64,000 nt of DNA, taken from positions 18,668 to 82,667 of the forward strand of contig DAOQWL010000014.1 of the NCBI GenBank assembly GCA_035342095.1. Reading direction: 5' to 3'. Of this stretch, positions 14,076 through 22,788 are shown piece by piece. The notes below the pieces were generated by a model. That model was not told where the DNA came from. It ran no database searches and was given only the letters and a program-made list of their open reading frames with translations. Numbering within the stretch: the first letter of the stretch is position 1; the number at the start of each line of letters is the position of its first letter. This stretch comes from PLanc-01 sp035342095 (GTDB taxonomy: Bacteria > Planctomycetota > Phycisphaerae > Sedimentisphaerales > Anaerobacaceae). Made by a program: the position numbers and the translations under genes.

Positions 14076-17000
14076 TCATTTCGTCGTTCGCGGCGTGATC
14101 TGAACCTCCCCGAGGAGGTACGGCTCGCCCAGGATCTGGCTCTCCTCGCTGCGGGTCGTGTCGATGACGACCGCGTAGACCTTGCACGTCCCGGCGGGCA
14201 GACCCGCCAGGCGGGCGGGGTAGTTGTCTTCGACGATCTGATCGGGCTTGAGCAGCGACAGCGGCGCGGTCCAGTCGCCTGGGTCGTGACGCGTGTACCA
14301 GGGCGTGCCACGTCGCGGCGTCTGGCCTTCGACACTGAGCCGCAGTGCAGGCATCACGTTCGGCGGGATCTCGCCGGCCACGCGCCACCACGTGGACACC
14401 GGGAGGATTCCACCCTCGACCGCCGACTGCGGCAGACGCGACGCCAGCAATTCCACTTTCGGAGCCAGCTCTGCCGGCGGAGTCACTCTACGGGCGTCTT
14501 CAGGCACCTCCGACACGAGGACTGCATCGGATATGGAAGGTGAGAAGTTGAGAAGGTCAGAGGGTCGGACAGTCTGGTTCTTCCCTGGGCTCCCGTCGCG
14601 TGCCGCCATCTCTCCGACCTTCTCACCTTCTGATCTTCTCACCTTCTCTTCCGCGCTCACCTTCCTGCCGCGGTCCGGCTCCGGACGGGAGGTTGCCTTG
14701 GGTTCTGCAATATCGATCACACCTATAGGCCGGCCCTCGATGTCTTCCTCGACGACGAGATCCGTCCCCATGGCAGAGCACAGATCGCGCATTTCCGCGA
14801 GGATTTCGTTCGCTTCTGGCGACCGGGCGAGGACAGTGTGACCCTCCAGGGCCTGCGCGGGAATGACTTCGATCCTGTGGACGCCCTTGGGGGAAAGGTG
14901 CAGGCGGAAGAGGGCGCTTCGCCTGCCTTGGGGCTGAAGCTCGCAGTCGAAGAGGAGATTGCCCATGTCGTAGACGACCGGCTTGCCATCCATCAGCTCG
15001 ATGCCCTGCAAGCGGTGGGCGGAGTGGCCCAGAATGAGATCCACGCCGTGCTCGAACGCGATGCGAGCCATCTCCCGATGGGCGGGCTGTGTGTCACGGA
15101 CCCAGTTGTCGCCCCAGTGGATCGTGAGGGCCAGGAGGTCGCAGCGTCCCTGAGCCCATTGCCCCAGCCATTGCATCTCTTTTTCAAATGCTCCGAGGTC
15201 CTCCTCGCCAGCATAGTAGGTGCCGGGACGGTCTTCCTTCACGCGCGAGTGGGGCATCGTAGTGTCCATGCCCGCGAGGGCGACCGAGACCGGCCCGACG
15301 CGGATCAGGCGGGGCTCCTGCGCCGCGTGAACCGAACGAATCCCTCGGCGCGCGAGGTTCGGAGTTCCGCCTTCCGGCGGGTCAAGACCGCGTAAACGCG
15401 GAACTCCGAACGGATCTGCCTTTTCCCATTTCTCGGGAGATCCCATGTCGTTGCCGATGCCGACGCAGACCAGTCCGGCCTTCTCGCACCACATCGCGGT
15501 GTCGGCGACGCTCAGCGGACCATAATCGCCGGCGTGATTGTTGGCGGCGGTCACAATGTCGATGCCCGCGCTCGTCAGACAGCGGAGCATCTCGGGTCTC
15601 GCGCGGTAGTAGAAGGGACAGCGTTCCCCCTTGTCGGCGGGCGATCCGCGGAGCGAGACGCAGCATTCGAGATTGCACAGCGCCGCATCGGCTGCGGAGA
15701 GGACAGATGCAACGCCCGCGAGGGGCCAGTCGTAGCCGTTGCGCCCGACGAGGTCGTGCTCCCATCGGGCGAGAACCGTGTCGCCGCCGGCGACGAGAAC
15801 GCCTCGATCCGACGCCGACTCGTCGAAAACAGACAGGTCGGGCCTGCTTTGAGGGGGAAAAATCTCTTGGTTCGATTCTTCGCTCTCGGCCCGACGGTTC
15901 CTGCGGGCAATCACCTGCGTGTACCGCCGGCTGGACTGTTCGAGGACCTTGATCTCGAAATGGTACAGCACCACCTGCTTCTCGTTGTCGGGCCGCTCCG
16001 TGATGCACAGGGGGACCAGGATGACGTCGGGTGCCATCTCCGCAGGCATACTCCCGCGATCTCCGTTCGCGAGGGCCCAGTACTCCCTGTTCCCGGGGCC
16101 CTGCTCCCGCATGAGTTGGTCGAAGCGGACCTCGTCGAGGAGCGTGACCGCCATCTTCCGAGAGATCAGATCCTTCAAGGTTTTGTGGAGGGACACACGC
16201 GCGTCGCCCAGGCTGGCGAGGGTCTGGTCCTCCAGAGGCATCACGACGACGGCCTTGCCCTCGCCGACACGGAGTGAATCAGCCAGCCGGTCCGCCGCCT
16301 CCGCCGCAAGGTCCGTCCAGATCTGCGACGAATGAGCGGTGGTGACGGGCGTCTCCGCCTTCTGGGCCTTCCTGGCCAGCTTGAACCGGCCGTCGCCCGT
16401 CGCGAGCAGGTCGGCTTCGTTGCTCCTGAACCATGAACGGAAGCGGAAGAGATGGCGGCTGTTCTCCAGAGCCGCTGTCGCCAGTTCGGCACTGTCGCAC
16501 AGCTCTCGCATGGATTTCTCACGCAGTCCGTCCGCTTCGGGCAAGGTCGCGGCCCGACGCAGGCACTCGTTCCGGCCGGAGGCGGCCAAGGCGCGAATCA
16601 TCTTCAGGCGGTCCTGCTCGCCAGCCTTCTCCCAGCGGAGCAGGGCGCATTCCAGGAGGTCCGCCGCCGGCGGGGTCTGTCCCCCGTCCAGGAGCCAGGC
16701 ATACGCCGCGTCCACCTGCTTCTCGGGCCGGAACTCGAACCAGCGGGTGCGATGGTCCTCCTGGAGGCCGGGATCGTCCCCTTCGATGCGGAGCTTGGCG
16801 CGGTACTCCCAGCCCAGCGAGTCGTCCTCGCCTCCCGCCTGGCGGCACCAGATCATCGCATCGTGGTAGACGCGGCCGAAGTGGCTCCTCCTGCCACGGA
16901 TCGGATTGGCGTCTCGCGAGCAGTCGGCGGGGAACCAGCCGTACCCCGTCAGATAGACCTCCGTCCATCGATGGAAGACGCAATCCGTCGTGGGAAGGTC

Positions 17001-18722
17001 GCGGAACCCGCTGCTGGTGCCCCCCACGCTCCGCGTCGGCAGGCCCGCCAGGCGACACAGGCCGCAGAGCACGTAGTTGTACTCGCTGCACGAACCCGTC
17101 CCGCGGGCGAGAACCACCGCCGCGGGGTCCCACTTGCTGTCTCGGACGTAGCGGACCTTGCCGATGATGTAGTCGTGGATTCTCGTCAGCTTGTCGAGGT
17201 CGCTCGTCGCATCCCGCGTCAGGTCGGCAGCAATCCTGCGCATCGACTCGTCATCCATCGAGTAGTTCGTCTCGGGCTTCAGATACCGCTGTCTCTGCTC
17301 GGGCGCCAGGACCGGGGCGTTCGGGTCCGCCGACTGTCCCGCGTTCCATCGCATGTTCCGCAGGGTAATGCCGACGACGAAGCCGAGGTCGATCCAGCCG
17401 CCTGGTTCGAGACTGTCGAACGAGTAATGGGCCAGCGTCTGGCCGTGTACGTCGGTGAAGACACGCTGCTGGCCCCGCTCCGAGAGGTGCAGGTAGTGGA
17501 TCTCCTGGCGGGGGGACTCCAGCGGAAGGGGCATGAAGACGTCGATCTTGCCGGCGGCCTTCGACGTGGTGTTCATGACGCGGTACTCATACTTGATCGT
17601 CCGCTGAATGGGCGACCAGGTAGTTTCCCTGCCCGCCGCGACCTGCGGCTTGTTCTGGGGGACCATCGAGTCGATGATTGCCAGGATGGACTCCCAGACT
17701 TTGACGCCACTGTCGGAGTTGGTCATGATGACACAGCCCGACCGGCGCCTCGGATCGAACCGGGACGTACACCGAAAGCCCGTCCCGTTGCTGCCGCTGT
17801 GACAGACCCATCCGCCCTTGTCCGCGGGGGCGATCACCCATCCGAGCGAGCGCCGCGAATGGTCATCGCCCTGCTCGGGCTGGACCTGCAAGGTCGTCAT
17901 CCCTTCGAGCGTCTCGGCCTTAAGCGAATGGCTCGCCGAGCGGTCCAGCTTCATCATCTCGATCAGGAACAGCGCGTAGTCCGTGGGCGTGGTGTAGAGA
18001 GAGAAAGCGGCATTGCCCAGGTCGTAGAATCGACGCGACGGCTTGAGGTTCCCGTCCTTGTCGTGCCCGCCCGCGAAGTTGTCCTCCAGAGTCGCACGCC
18101 ACACGTAGCTGCTTCGCGTCATGTTCAGAGGCCCGAGCAACACCTGGTCCATCCAGGCATCGACGGATTGTCCCGTCAGGTGCGCGATCGCGGTTTGCAG
18201 GTACGTGTAGCCTTCGCCGGAGTAAGTGAATCGCGTGCCCGGGTCGTGCAGCACCTTCAGGGGTCCGCCCTTTCGCCAGCCGCCCTCGCGCCAATTGGGC
18301 AATCCGGTCCGGTGGAGCAGGACCATCCGGCCGGTGATCTGTTTGGCCAGGGGCTGGTCGGGCAGGTACGGCTCGGGGAGAAAACTGTCCAGCGGGCGGT
18401 CGAGGTCGAATCGACCCTCCTCGACCAGCTTCAGGACCGCGTAAGAGAAGACCGGCTTGCTCATGGAGGCGGCCTCGAAGACCGTCTCGTCGTCCACCTT
18501 CTCGGGCTTGCCCGCCGTGCGGACGCCGAAAACGCCTTTCCAGGCGATGCGACCGTCGCCAATGAGAACCATAGACAGGCCGGGCACGTGCTCGGCTTCC
18601 ATCAGTTGGGGGATCTTCGCCTCCAGCACGCGGACGAGTGGTTCGATCTCCTGGGCCCCGAGCGCACCTGCGCCGGCTTGGATTGCCAAAACGGCTACTG
18701 CGATTCGAACGAGTGCGGACAT
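14076..18722 (-). CDS. Four-domain fusion: serine hydrolase, transglutaminase, LpoB-like, CapA
   Basis: 1548 residues. Signal peptide 1-23. Residues about 25-370 are a class C beta-lactamase/DD-peptidase-like domain with SMSK (Ser86, Lys89). About 400-720 contains a transglutaminase-like domain with catalytic GTGSCSEYNY (Cys near 543), then His in VFHRWTEVYL and Asp in WFPADCSRD. About 800-935 resembles a CsgG/LpoB-type envelope domain (VVVMPLEDQTLASLGDAR). About 955-1240 is a CapA/PgsA metallophosphatase-like domain (AGGDTVLAR, ANNHAGDYG, LILGHSAHRLQGIE). Three palindromic repeats are translated inside it (near residues 942-965, 1103-1121, 1359-1395). The start follows GAGGGGTG. Likely acts on peptidoglycan or gamma-linked polymers outside the membrane; that is inference. 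Confidence 0.82.
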   Translation of the reverse strand: MSALVRIAVAVLAIQAGAGALGAQEIEPLVRVLEAKIPQLMEAEHVPGLSMVLIGDGRIAWKGVFGVRTAGKPEKVDDETVFEAASMSKPVFSYAVLKLVEEGRFDLDRPLDSFLPEPYLPDQPLAKQITGRMVLLHRTGLPNWREGGWRKGGPLKVLHDPGTRFTYSGEGYTYLQTAIAHLTGQSVDAWMDQVLLGPLNMTRSSYVWRATLEDNFAGGHDKDGNLKPSRRFYDLGNAAFSLYTTPTDYALFLIEMMKLDRSASHSLKAETLEGMTTLQVQPEQGDDHSRRSLGWVIAPADKGGWVCHSGSNGTGFRCTSRFDPRRRSGCVIMTNSDSGVKVWESILAIIDSMVPQNKPQVAAGRETTWSPIQRTIKYEYRVMNTTSKAAGKIDVFMPLPLESPRQEIHYLHLSERGQQRVFTDVHGQTLAHYSFDSLEPGGWIDLGFVVGITLRNMRWNAGQSADPNAPVLAPEQRQRYLKPETNYSMDDESMRRIAADLTRDATSDLDKLTRIHDYIIGKVRYVRDSKWDPAAVVLARGTGSCSEYNYVLCGLCRLAGLPTRSVGGTSSGFRDLPTTDCVFHRWTEVYLTGYGWFPADCSRDANPIRGRRSHFGRVYHDAMIWCRQAGGEDDSLGWEYRAKLRIEGDDPGLQEDHRTRWFEFRPEKQVDAAYAWLLDGGQTPPAADLLECALLRWEKAGEQDRLKMIRALAASGRNECLRRAATLPEADGLREKSMRELCDSAELATAALENSRHLFRFRSWFRSNEADLLATGDGRFKLARKAQKAETPVTTAHSSQIWTDLAAEAADRLADSLRVGEGKAVVVMPLEDQTLASLGDARVSLHKTLKDLISRKMAVTLLDEVRFDQLMREQGPGNREYWALANGDRGSMPAEMAPDVILVPLCITERPDNEKQVVLYHFEIKVLEQSSRRYTQVIARRNRRAESEESNQEIFPPQSRPDLSVFDESASDRGVLVAGGDTVLARWEHDLVGRNGYDWPLAGVASVLSAADAALCNLECCVSLRGSPADKGERCPFYYRARPEMLRCLTSAGIDIVTAANNHAGDYGPLSVADTAMWCEKAGLVCVGIGNDMGSPEKWEKADPFGVPRLRGLDPPEGGTPNLARRGIRSVHAAQEPRLIRVGPVSVALAGMDTTMPHSRVKEDRPGTYYAGEEDLGAFEKEMQWLGQWAQGRCDLLALTIHWGDNWVRDTQPAHREMARIAFEHGVDLILGHSAHRLQGIELMDGKPVVYDMGNLLFDCELQPQGRRSALFRLHLSPKGVHRIEVIPAQALEGHTVLARSPEANEILAEMRDLCSAMGTDLVVEEDIEGRPIGVIDIAEPKATSRPEPDRGRKVSAEEKVRRSEGEKVGEMAARDGSPGKNQTVRPSDLLNFSPSISDAVLVSEVPEDARRVTPPAELAPKVELLASRLPQSAVEGGILPVSTWWRVAGEIPPNVMPALRLSVEGQTPRRGTPWYTRHDPGDWTAPLSLLKPDQIVEDNYPARLAGLPAGTCKVYAVVIDTTRSEESQILGEPYLLGEVQITPRTTK
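14536..14646. repeat. Family C palindromic repeat in the CapA fusion gene (copy C1)
   Basis: 12-bp inverted ends GAAGGTGAGAAG (14536-14547) and CTTCTCACCTTC (14635-14646), with an inner GGTCGGA/TCCGACC pair and the central GGTCGGACAGTCTGGT shared with copy C2 at 26824. It is translated in frame as a Lys/Glu-rich then Ser/Pro-rich linker. Confidence 0.85.
15357..15411. repeat. Family B palindromic repeat in the CapA domain (copy B1)
   Basis: 14-bp perfect ends GTTCGGAGTTCCGC (15357-15370) and GCGGAACTCCGAAC (15398-15411), containing two small hairpins, CCGCC-ttcc-GGCGG and CCGCG-taaa-CGCGG. Translated on the host strand as GVPRLRGLDPPEGGTPN, inserted in a loop before a core beta strand. A near-identical copy is intergenic at 62622. 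Confidence 0.9.
15826..15895. repeat. Short, degenerate family A repeat in the CapA fusion gene (copy A3)
   Basis: Carries the family A end (ACAGGTCGGGCCTGCTTTGA) and GAGGGGGAAAAATC but lacks the second inner hairpin; the outer pairing left is GTCGGGCC with GGCCCGAC (15888-15895). It encodes the linker just before the CapA domain, including SRPDL, the same peptide as in copy A2. Confidence 0.75.
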
Positions 18723-18875
18723 ACGAATTCACCCCTCTGAGTCGTTCTTCTGTTCGTGAATCATCGCTGGTCGGAGACCTCCGGCGGCTCGGGAAGAGCC
18801 CGGAAGCTATCCGATAGACCCCATCATAGTCGAATCGGCGGACACTTGCCAGAGAGGTCTGTACTGCCTGCAGAT

Positions 18876-18936
18876 CGGAAAAAGGCGGGTCCGTTTGGAG
18901 TTCCGCGTTTACGCGGTCCTGACCCGCCTTTTTCCG
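18876..18936. repeat. Intergenic palindromic repeat with family A-like ends and family B core (copy B2)
   Basis: Perfect 16-bp ends CGGAAAAAGGCGGGTC (18876-18891) and its complement (18921-18936). The core has GTTTGGAGTTCCGCG and CCGCG-ttta-CGCGG as in family B, while the ends match family A copy A2 (CGGAAAAAGGC). It lies between two divergent genes, in the 248-nt gap before the glycosyltransferase cluster. Confidence 0.85.
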
Positions 18937-18970
18937 AGCAACGGGCGAGAACAGACGTTACGATATCGGC

Positions 18971-20161
18971 ATGAACGACACTCCGGGCGACACACAGCCG
19001 ATACGAGTGCTGTACTGCATCATGGACAACCGGTTCGGCGGGCCGCACCGGCTGGCGGAGACTGCCGCGCGGCGCCTGAGGACACTCGGCGTGGAAACGT
19101 CTTTTCTGTTCGGGCAGAAGAGCCCCGAGCTCTGGCGGCCGGAGGGGTTCGAGGCCTTCTGGTGTCGATCCATTCAGTGTTTCGCGCGGCATCACCCCCT
19201 GCTCAACTTCGTCCGGTTCTGCTGCATGCTGCCTTATAATGCAGCGAAGATCCGCAAGCTGATCCGGTCGAAGGACATCACCCTCGTACACGTTGACGGC
19301 GTGACGAACTTCGTTCCGGCCCTGGCGGCCCGGTGGGCGGGCGTCCCCATCGTGTGGCTCTACAACGACCATCTCCCCGGCCCGCTCCAGCGGCTCCTGC
19401 TGCCCATGGTCACGCGTCTGGCGTCCCGGGTCATCGTGCAGGGCGAGGGGCTCAGACAATCGCGCACCGCCGGCAATCCCCGGCTGCGGGACAAGACCTC
19501 GGTCATATACTCCGGTATTGACGCCGATTCGCTCGTCCGCGAGGCCTACGACGCAGCGGAGCGGGCCCGCCTCCGCGCCGAACTGGGCGTACCGGCGGAC
19601 TGCGTCCTCATCGGCGCGATCGGCAATCTGAACCGATTCAAGGGCTACCCGTACTTCCTCCAAGCCGCCGCGAAGATCCGACAGCGGGTCAGCCATGCCC
19701 GGTTTGTCATCGTCGGGCGCAAGCTCGATACGGATGCCGCCTGCTGGGAGCAGGTGCAGCAATTGAGGGCCGAGCTGGGATTGGAGGACAGCGTGTTCCT
19801 CGCCGGCTTCCGCGAGGACATTCCGCGGGTCCTTTCCGCGTTGGATGTGTTCGTCCTGCCCTCGATCCTGGAATCGTGCCCGGTGGCCCTGCTGGAGGCG
19901 ATGGCAATGAAGGTCCCCGTCGTGGCGACGGACGTCGGGGCGGTCCGCGAGATGGTGGATTCGGGCCGGACGGGGTTCGTCGTGCCCGCGGGCGACGGCG
20001 GCGCAATGGCCGAAGCCGTCCTGATGATCCTGGCGAAGCCCCGCGACCAGGTCGAAAAAATGGTCGAGCAGGCCAGAAAAACAGTTGAGCAGAAATTCGC
20101 GATTGATACAATAGCCCGACAGCAGAAAGAAGTATACGAGCTTTGTCGATTGTCATGGTAA
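18971..20161 (+). CDS. Glycosyltransferase, GT4 family
   Basis: 396 residues with a GT-B fold. The N-terminal part has MDNRFGGPHRLAETAARRL (acceptor side with a Gly-rich loop); the C-terminal donor domain shows IGAIGNLNRFKGYPYFLQAA, FVIVGRKLDT, and the E-x7-E motif in VLPSILESCPVALLEAMAM. Such enzymes use nucleotide sugars to extend lipid-linked or surface polysaccharides in the cytoplasm. It opens a same-strand cluster of sugar enzymes that runs to 24676. The ribosome site is weak. The last 7 codons overlap the remnant GT2 gene behind it. Confidence 0.9.
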   Translation: MNDTPGDTQPIRVLYCIMDNRFGGPHRLAETAARRLRTLGVETSFLFGQKSPELWRPEGFEAFWCRSIQCFARHHPLLNFVRFCCMLPYNAAKIRKLIRSKDITLVHVDGVTNFVPALAARWAGVPIVWLYNDHLPGPLQRLLLPMVTRLASRVIVQGEGLRQSRTAGNPRLRDKTSVIYSGIDADSLVREAYDAAERARLRAELGVPADCVLIGAIGNLNRFKGYPYFLQAAAKIRQRVSHARFVIVGRKLDTDAACWEQVQQLRAELGLEDSVFLAGFREDIPRVLSALDVFVLPSILESCPVALLEAMAMKVPVVATDVGAVREMVDSGRTGFVVPAGDGGAMAEAVLMILAKPRDQVEKMVEQARKTVEQKFAIDTIARQQKEVYELCRLSW

Positions 20162-20460
20162 GTTACAGCACGGAGAAGTTGCTGAAAGGTTGCCAGGAAT
20201 CGGTCTATTGCAGTGCCGACGGCACGCCCACGAGCATCTGGGTGGTGGACAACAACTCTCACGACGACAGCGTGCCGATGGTCAAGTCGCATTTCCCGAA
20301 GGTGCAGGTCATCGAGAACCAAGCGAACGTCGGCTTCTCCCGGTTGTGCTGCCCGGCCGTCTCCCGGAACCGGTCTGACTGCCTGGAGAGATCCTTGGCT
20401 CATTGCCTTTGTGAGGTGCATGGTGGGCGCACGCGTATCGATCTCCATAGTCAACTATAA
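20143..20460 (+). pseudogene. Truncated GT2 glycosyltransferase fragment
   Basis: The first 64 or so residues are a convincing GT2 N-terminus: IVMVSYSTEKLLKGC, SIWVVDNNSHDDSV and ENQANVGFSR, the usual first strand, DN metal/nucleotide motif and 'NxGF' loop. After 20345 the frame loses all similarity (Cys/Arg-rich) and stops, so two thirds of the enzyme is missing. A complete GT2 follows at 20420 in another frame. Interpretation: a tandem GT2 gene lost its 3' part by deletion, fusing its remnant to the upstream gene's end. Confidence 0.65.
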
Positions 20461-21319
20461 CGCGAAAGAGTACCTGGAACAGTGCTTGCAGTCCTTGTTC
20501 GCAACCGGTTGCAGGTTCCCGATAGAGGTCATCGTGGTGGACAACCACTCCCAGGACGGGAGCGGCCAACTGGTGAAAGAGCAGTTCCCCACGGTCACGC
20601 TGATCCAGAGCGACAACAACGAAGGTTTCATCAAGGCCAACAATCGAGGGCTCAGAGCCAGCCGGGGCGAGTACGTATTGTCCCTCAACAACGACACCGT
20701 TGTACGGCCCGGAGCCCTGGACGCCCTGGTCGATTTCATGGACAGCCATCCCGAGTCCGGGGCCTGCGGACCCAAGGTCCTGAACCCGAACGGCTCTTTG
20801 CAGAAGCAGTGCCGAAGAGGCTTCCCGACGCCCATGTCCGCCATCTACTACTTCCTTCGGCTTCACAAGTTGTTTCCACGGAACAAGAGGTTCGGGCACT
20901 ATGTGATGTCGCATCTGCACCCCGACGAGATGGGCGAAATCGACTCCCTGTCCGGCGCGTGCATGATGGTCCGAAGGGAAGTGATGGACCGCGTGGGCCT
21001 GATGGACGAATCGTACACGATGTACGGGGACGATCTGGATTGGTGCTATCGGATCAAGAAGGCCGGGTGGAAGATTCACTACGTGCCCCAGGCGGTGATC
21101 ATGCACCACGGCGGCTTGGGAGGCAGCAGGGTCCTGCCCTACAAGAATACGTGGGAGTTCTACAGATCGATGGCGGTTTTCCACGAGAAGCACTACTCGG
21201 AGAGCTACTCTTTTCTGACAAACTTCCTTGTGTACTCCGGAATCTGGGCCATGGCGGGGGTGAACATCGCCCTGAACCTCGTGCGCAGAGAGAAGATCGT
21301 GGGTTCCAGGAAGGCGTAG
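20420..21319 (+). CDS. Glycosyltransferase, GT2 family
   Basis: 299 residues. Fold landmarks are VSISIVNYNAKEYLEQCLQS, EVIVVDNHSQDGS, NNEGFIKANNRGLRAS, the DxD-like LNNDTVVRPGAL and the catalytic-side GDDLDWCYRIKKAGW. A C-terminal hydrophobic stretch (FLTNFLVYSGIWAMAGVNIALN) suggests a membrane-attached tail. This is the rhamnosyltransferase-like branch of GT2, consistent with the RmlC/RmlD-like genes behind it. ATG at 20420 is the first start in a frame that is open farther upstream through the GT2 remnant. Confidence 0.88.
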   Translation: MVGARVSISIVNYNAKEYLEQCLQSLFATGCRFPIEVIVVDNHSQDGSGQLVKEQFPTVTLIQSDNNEGFIKANNRGLRASRGEYVLSLNNDTVVRPGALDALVDFMDSHPESGACGPKVLNPNGSLQKQCRRGFPTPMSAIYYFLRLHKLFPRNKRFGHYVMSHLHPDEMGEIDSLSGACMMVRREVMDRVGLMDESYTMYGDDLDWCYRIKKAGWKIHYVPQAVIMHHGGLGGSRVLPYKNTWEFYRSMAVFHEKHYSESYSFLTNFLVYSGIWAMAGVNIALNLVRREKIVGSRKA

Positions 21320-21395
21320 CGGGCCGCACTCCCGAGAGCCGCAGCCATGGCGCCCGGAACCGGCAGAGCAAACACGAAATGGACAGAGGCTGAAG

Positions 21396-22034
21396 ATGAA
21401 GATACTGACGGTGCGGTCACTCTCGATCCCGGCGGTCAAGGTGATTCGTTTCGCCCGTTTCCCGGATCACAGAGGGTACTTCACGGAACCCTATCGGTTG
21501 ACGGACTTCGACACCCATCCCGATATGAGTTTCATGAGGCAAATCCGATTCGTTCAGGCCAATGAGAGCTACTCGAAACGCGGCGTCGTCCGGGGTCTGC
21601 ACTTCCAGTGGAACCCCTGCATGGGCAAGCTCGTGCGAACCCTGGTCGGCCACATGGTGGACGTCGTGCTCGACATTCGCAAGGGATCCCCCACGTTTGG
21701 CCGGGCCATTGCTTATGACATGCGATCCACGTTCGACCAGGATTGGGGTGAATGGATTTGGGTGCCTCCGGGATTCGCACACGGGAACTTCTTTCCTCAG
21801 GACAGCGTCATCGAGTACTTCTGTTCCGGCTCGTACAGTCCGACCTGTGAAGCGGGGATCTCCCCTTTGGCAACGGATATCGACTGGTCTCTGTGCGATC
21901 CAGGGCTTAAAGACGCCTTCGACGCCGCGGCGAGATCGGAGCCCCTCATGACGGACAAGGATAGAAACGCGCTCACGGTGGCGGCCTGGGCAGCGGATGC
22001 GCGATCGGATCATTTCGTATATGGACCATGCTAA
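21396..22034 (+). CDS. dTDP-4-dehydrorhamnose 3,5-epimerase-like protein (RmlC family)
   Basis: 212 residues, cupin fold. The family hallmarks DHRGYFTEPYRL, VRGLHFQW (catalytic His), LVRTLVGHMVDVVLDIRKGS and WVPPGFAHGNF are all present. The reaction is epimerisation of a nucleotide 4-keto-6-deoxy sugar at C3/C5 (or C3 or C5 only) in activated sugar synthesis. GAGG lies 6 nt upstream of the ATG. It is followed at 24 nt by an RmlD-like reductase. The C-terminal 25 residues are longer than usual; RmlA and RmlB are not in this window. Confidence 0.88.
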   Translation: MKILTVRSLSIPAVKVIRFARFPDHRGYFTEPYRLTDFDTHPDMSFMRQIRFVQANESYSKRGVVRGLHFQWNPCMGKLVRTLVGHMVDVVLDIRKGSPTFGRAIAYDMRSTFDQDWGEWIWVPPGFAHGNFFPQDSVIEYFCSGSYSPTCEAGISPLATDIDWSLCDPGLKDAFDAAARSEPLMTDKDRNALTVAAWAADARSDHFVYGPC

Positions 22035-22058
22035 CCGCGGGATTGACGAGGGCACAGG

Positions 22059-22778
22059 ATGACGAGTGGATCGGGATGTCTCTTCACCGGGGGCAGCGGA
22101 CTGCTTGGGTCGGCCTTTCGGGCCATCCTGCCGGACGCACAGTACCCTTCGTCCGCCGAGTTCGACGTGACGAACTACCCGCAGATGAGAAGCTACCTGT
22201 GCGACAAGCCGTGCCGGACGCTGATCCATGCCGCGGCGTTCACCTCTCCGCCCAGGGTGGACCGAGACCCCGGGCACGCCGTCGAAGTCAATATCATCGG
22301 GACGGCTCACGTGGTTCGCCTCTGTATGGAGTTCGACTGTCGGCTCATCTACATCTCCACGGACTACGTCTTCCAGGGCGATCGGGGCAACTACCGCGAA
22401 GAGGATGCGCTGCATCCGGTCAACGGGTATGCGTGGTCCAAACTGGGAGGCGAGTGCGCCGTGCGGATGTACCCCAAAGGGCTTATCGTACGGACGACCT
22501 TCGGGCCGGACGTGTTTCCCTATCCGAGTGCCTTCGCAGATCAGTGGACCAGTCGAGAGAAGGTCTCCGTCATCGCCAGGAAGATCGTCCGGCTGCTTGA
22601 CACCGACGTCACGGGGGTGATTCACATCGGAAGCCGGCGCAGGACCGTGCTGGAATACGCCCGGAGCCTGGACGAGACCCGTCCTGTCGGTTCCATGTCC
22701 ATTCATGATGTCGCGTTCCGCGTCCCCGAGGACACCTCCCTCGATTGCGGCAAATATGATGCGCTCGTAGGACCATAG
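22059..22778 (+). CDS. RmlD-like SDR sugar reductase
   Basis: 239 residues of the extended SDR type. Rossmann motif FTGGSGLLGSAF; IHAAAFTSPPRVDRDP; catalytic YISTDYVFQGD and YAWSKLGGE (Tyr-x3-Lys). This matches dTDP-4-dehydrorhamnose reductases, which complete nucleotide deoxysugars with NAD(P)H, although it is shorter (about 290 is usual) and has an abbreviated substrate lobe. GAGGGCACAGG precedes the ATG. Neighbours on both sides are sugar nucleotide enzymes. Confidence 0.82.
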   Translation: MTSGSGCLFTGGSGLLGSAFRAILPDAQYPSSAEFDVTNYPQMRSYLCDKPCRTLIHAAAFTSPPRVDRDPGHAVEVNIIGTAHVVRLCMEFDCRLIYISTDYVFQGDRGNYREEDALHPVNGYAWSKLGGECAVRMYPKGLIVRTTFGPDVFPYPSAFADQWTSREKVSVIARKIVRLLDTDVTGVIHIGSRRRTVLEYARSLDETRPVGSMSIHDVAFRVPEDTSLDCGKYDALVGP

Positions 22779-22788
22779 GAGTACGAGG

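Noticed and set aside
16452..18740. Long plus-strand frame opposite the fusion gene
   Set aside because: The minus strand has clear catalytic motifs; the plus-strand product has none and no ribosome site.
18876..18936. Hairpin as Rho-independent terminator
   Set aside because: Flanking genes diverge from it, so no transcript ends there; it matches repeat families instead.
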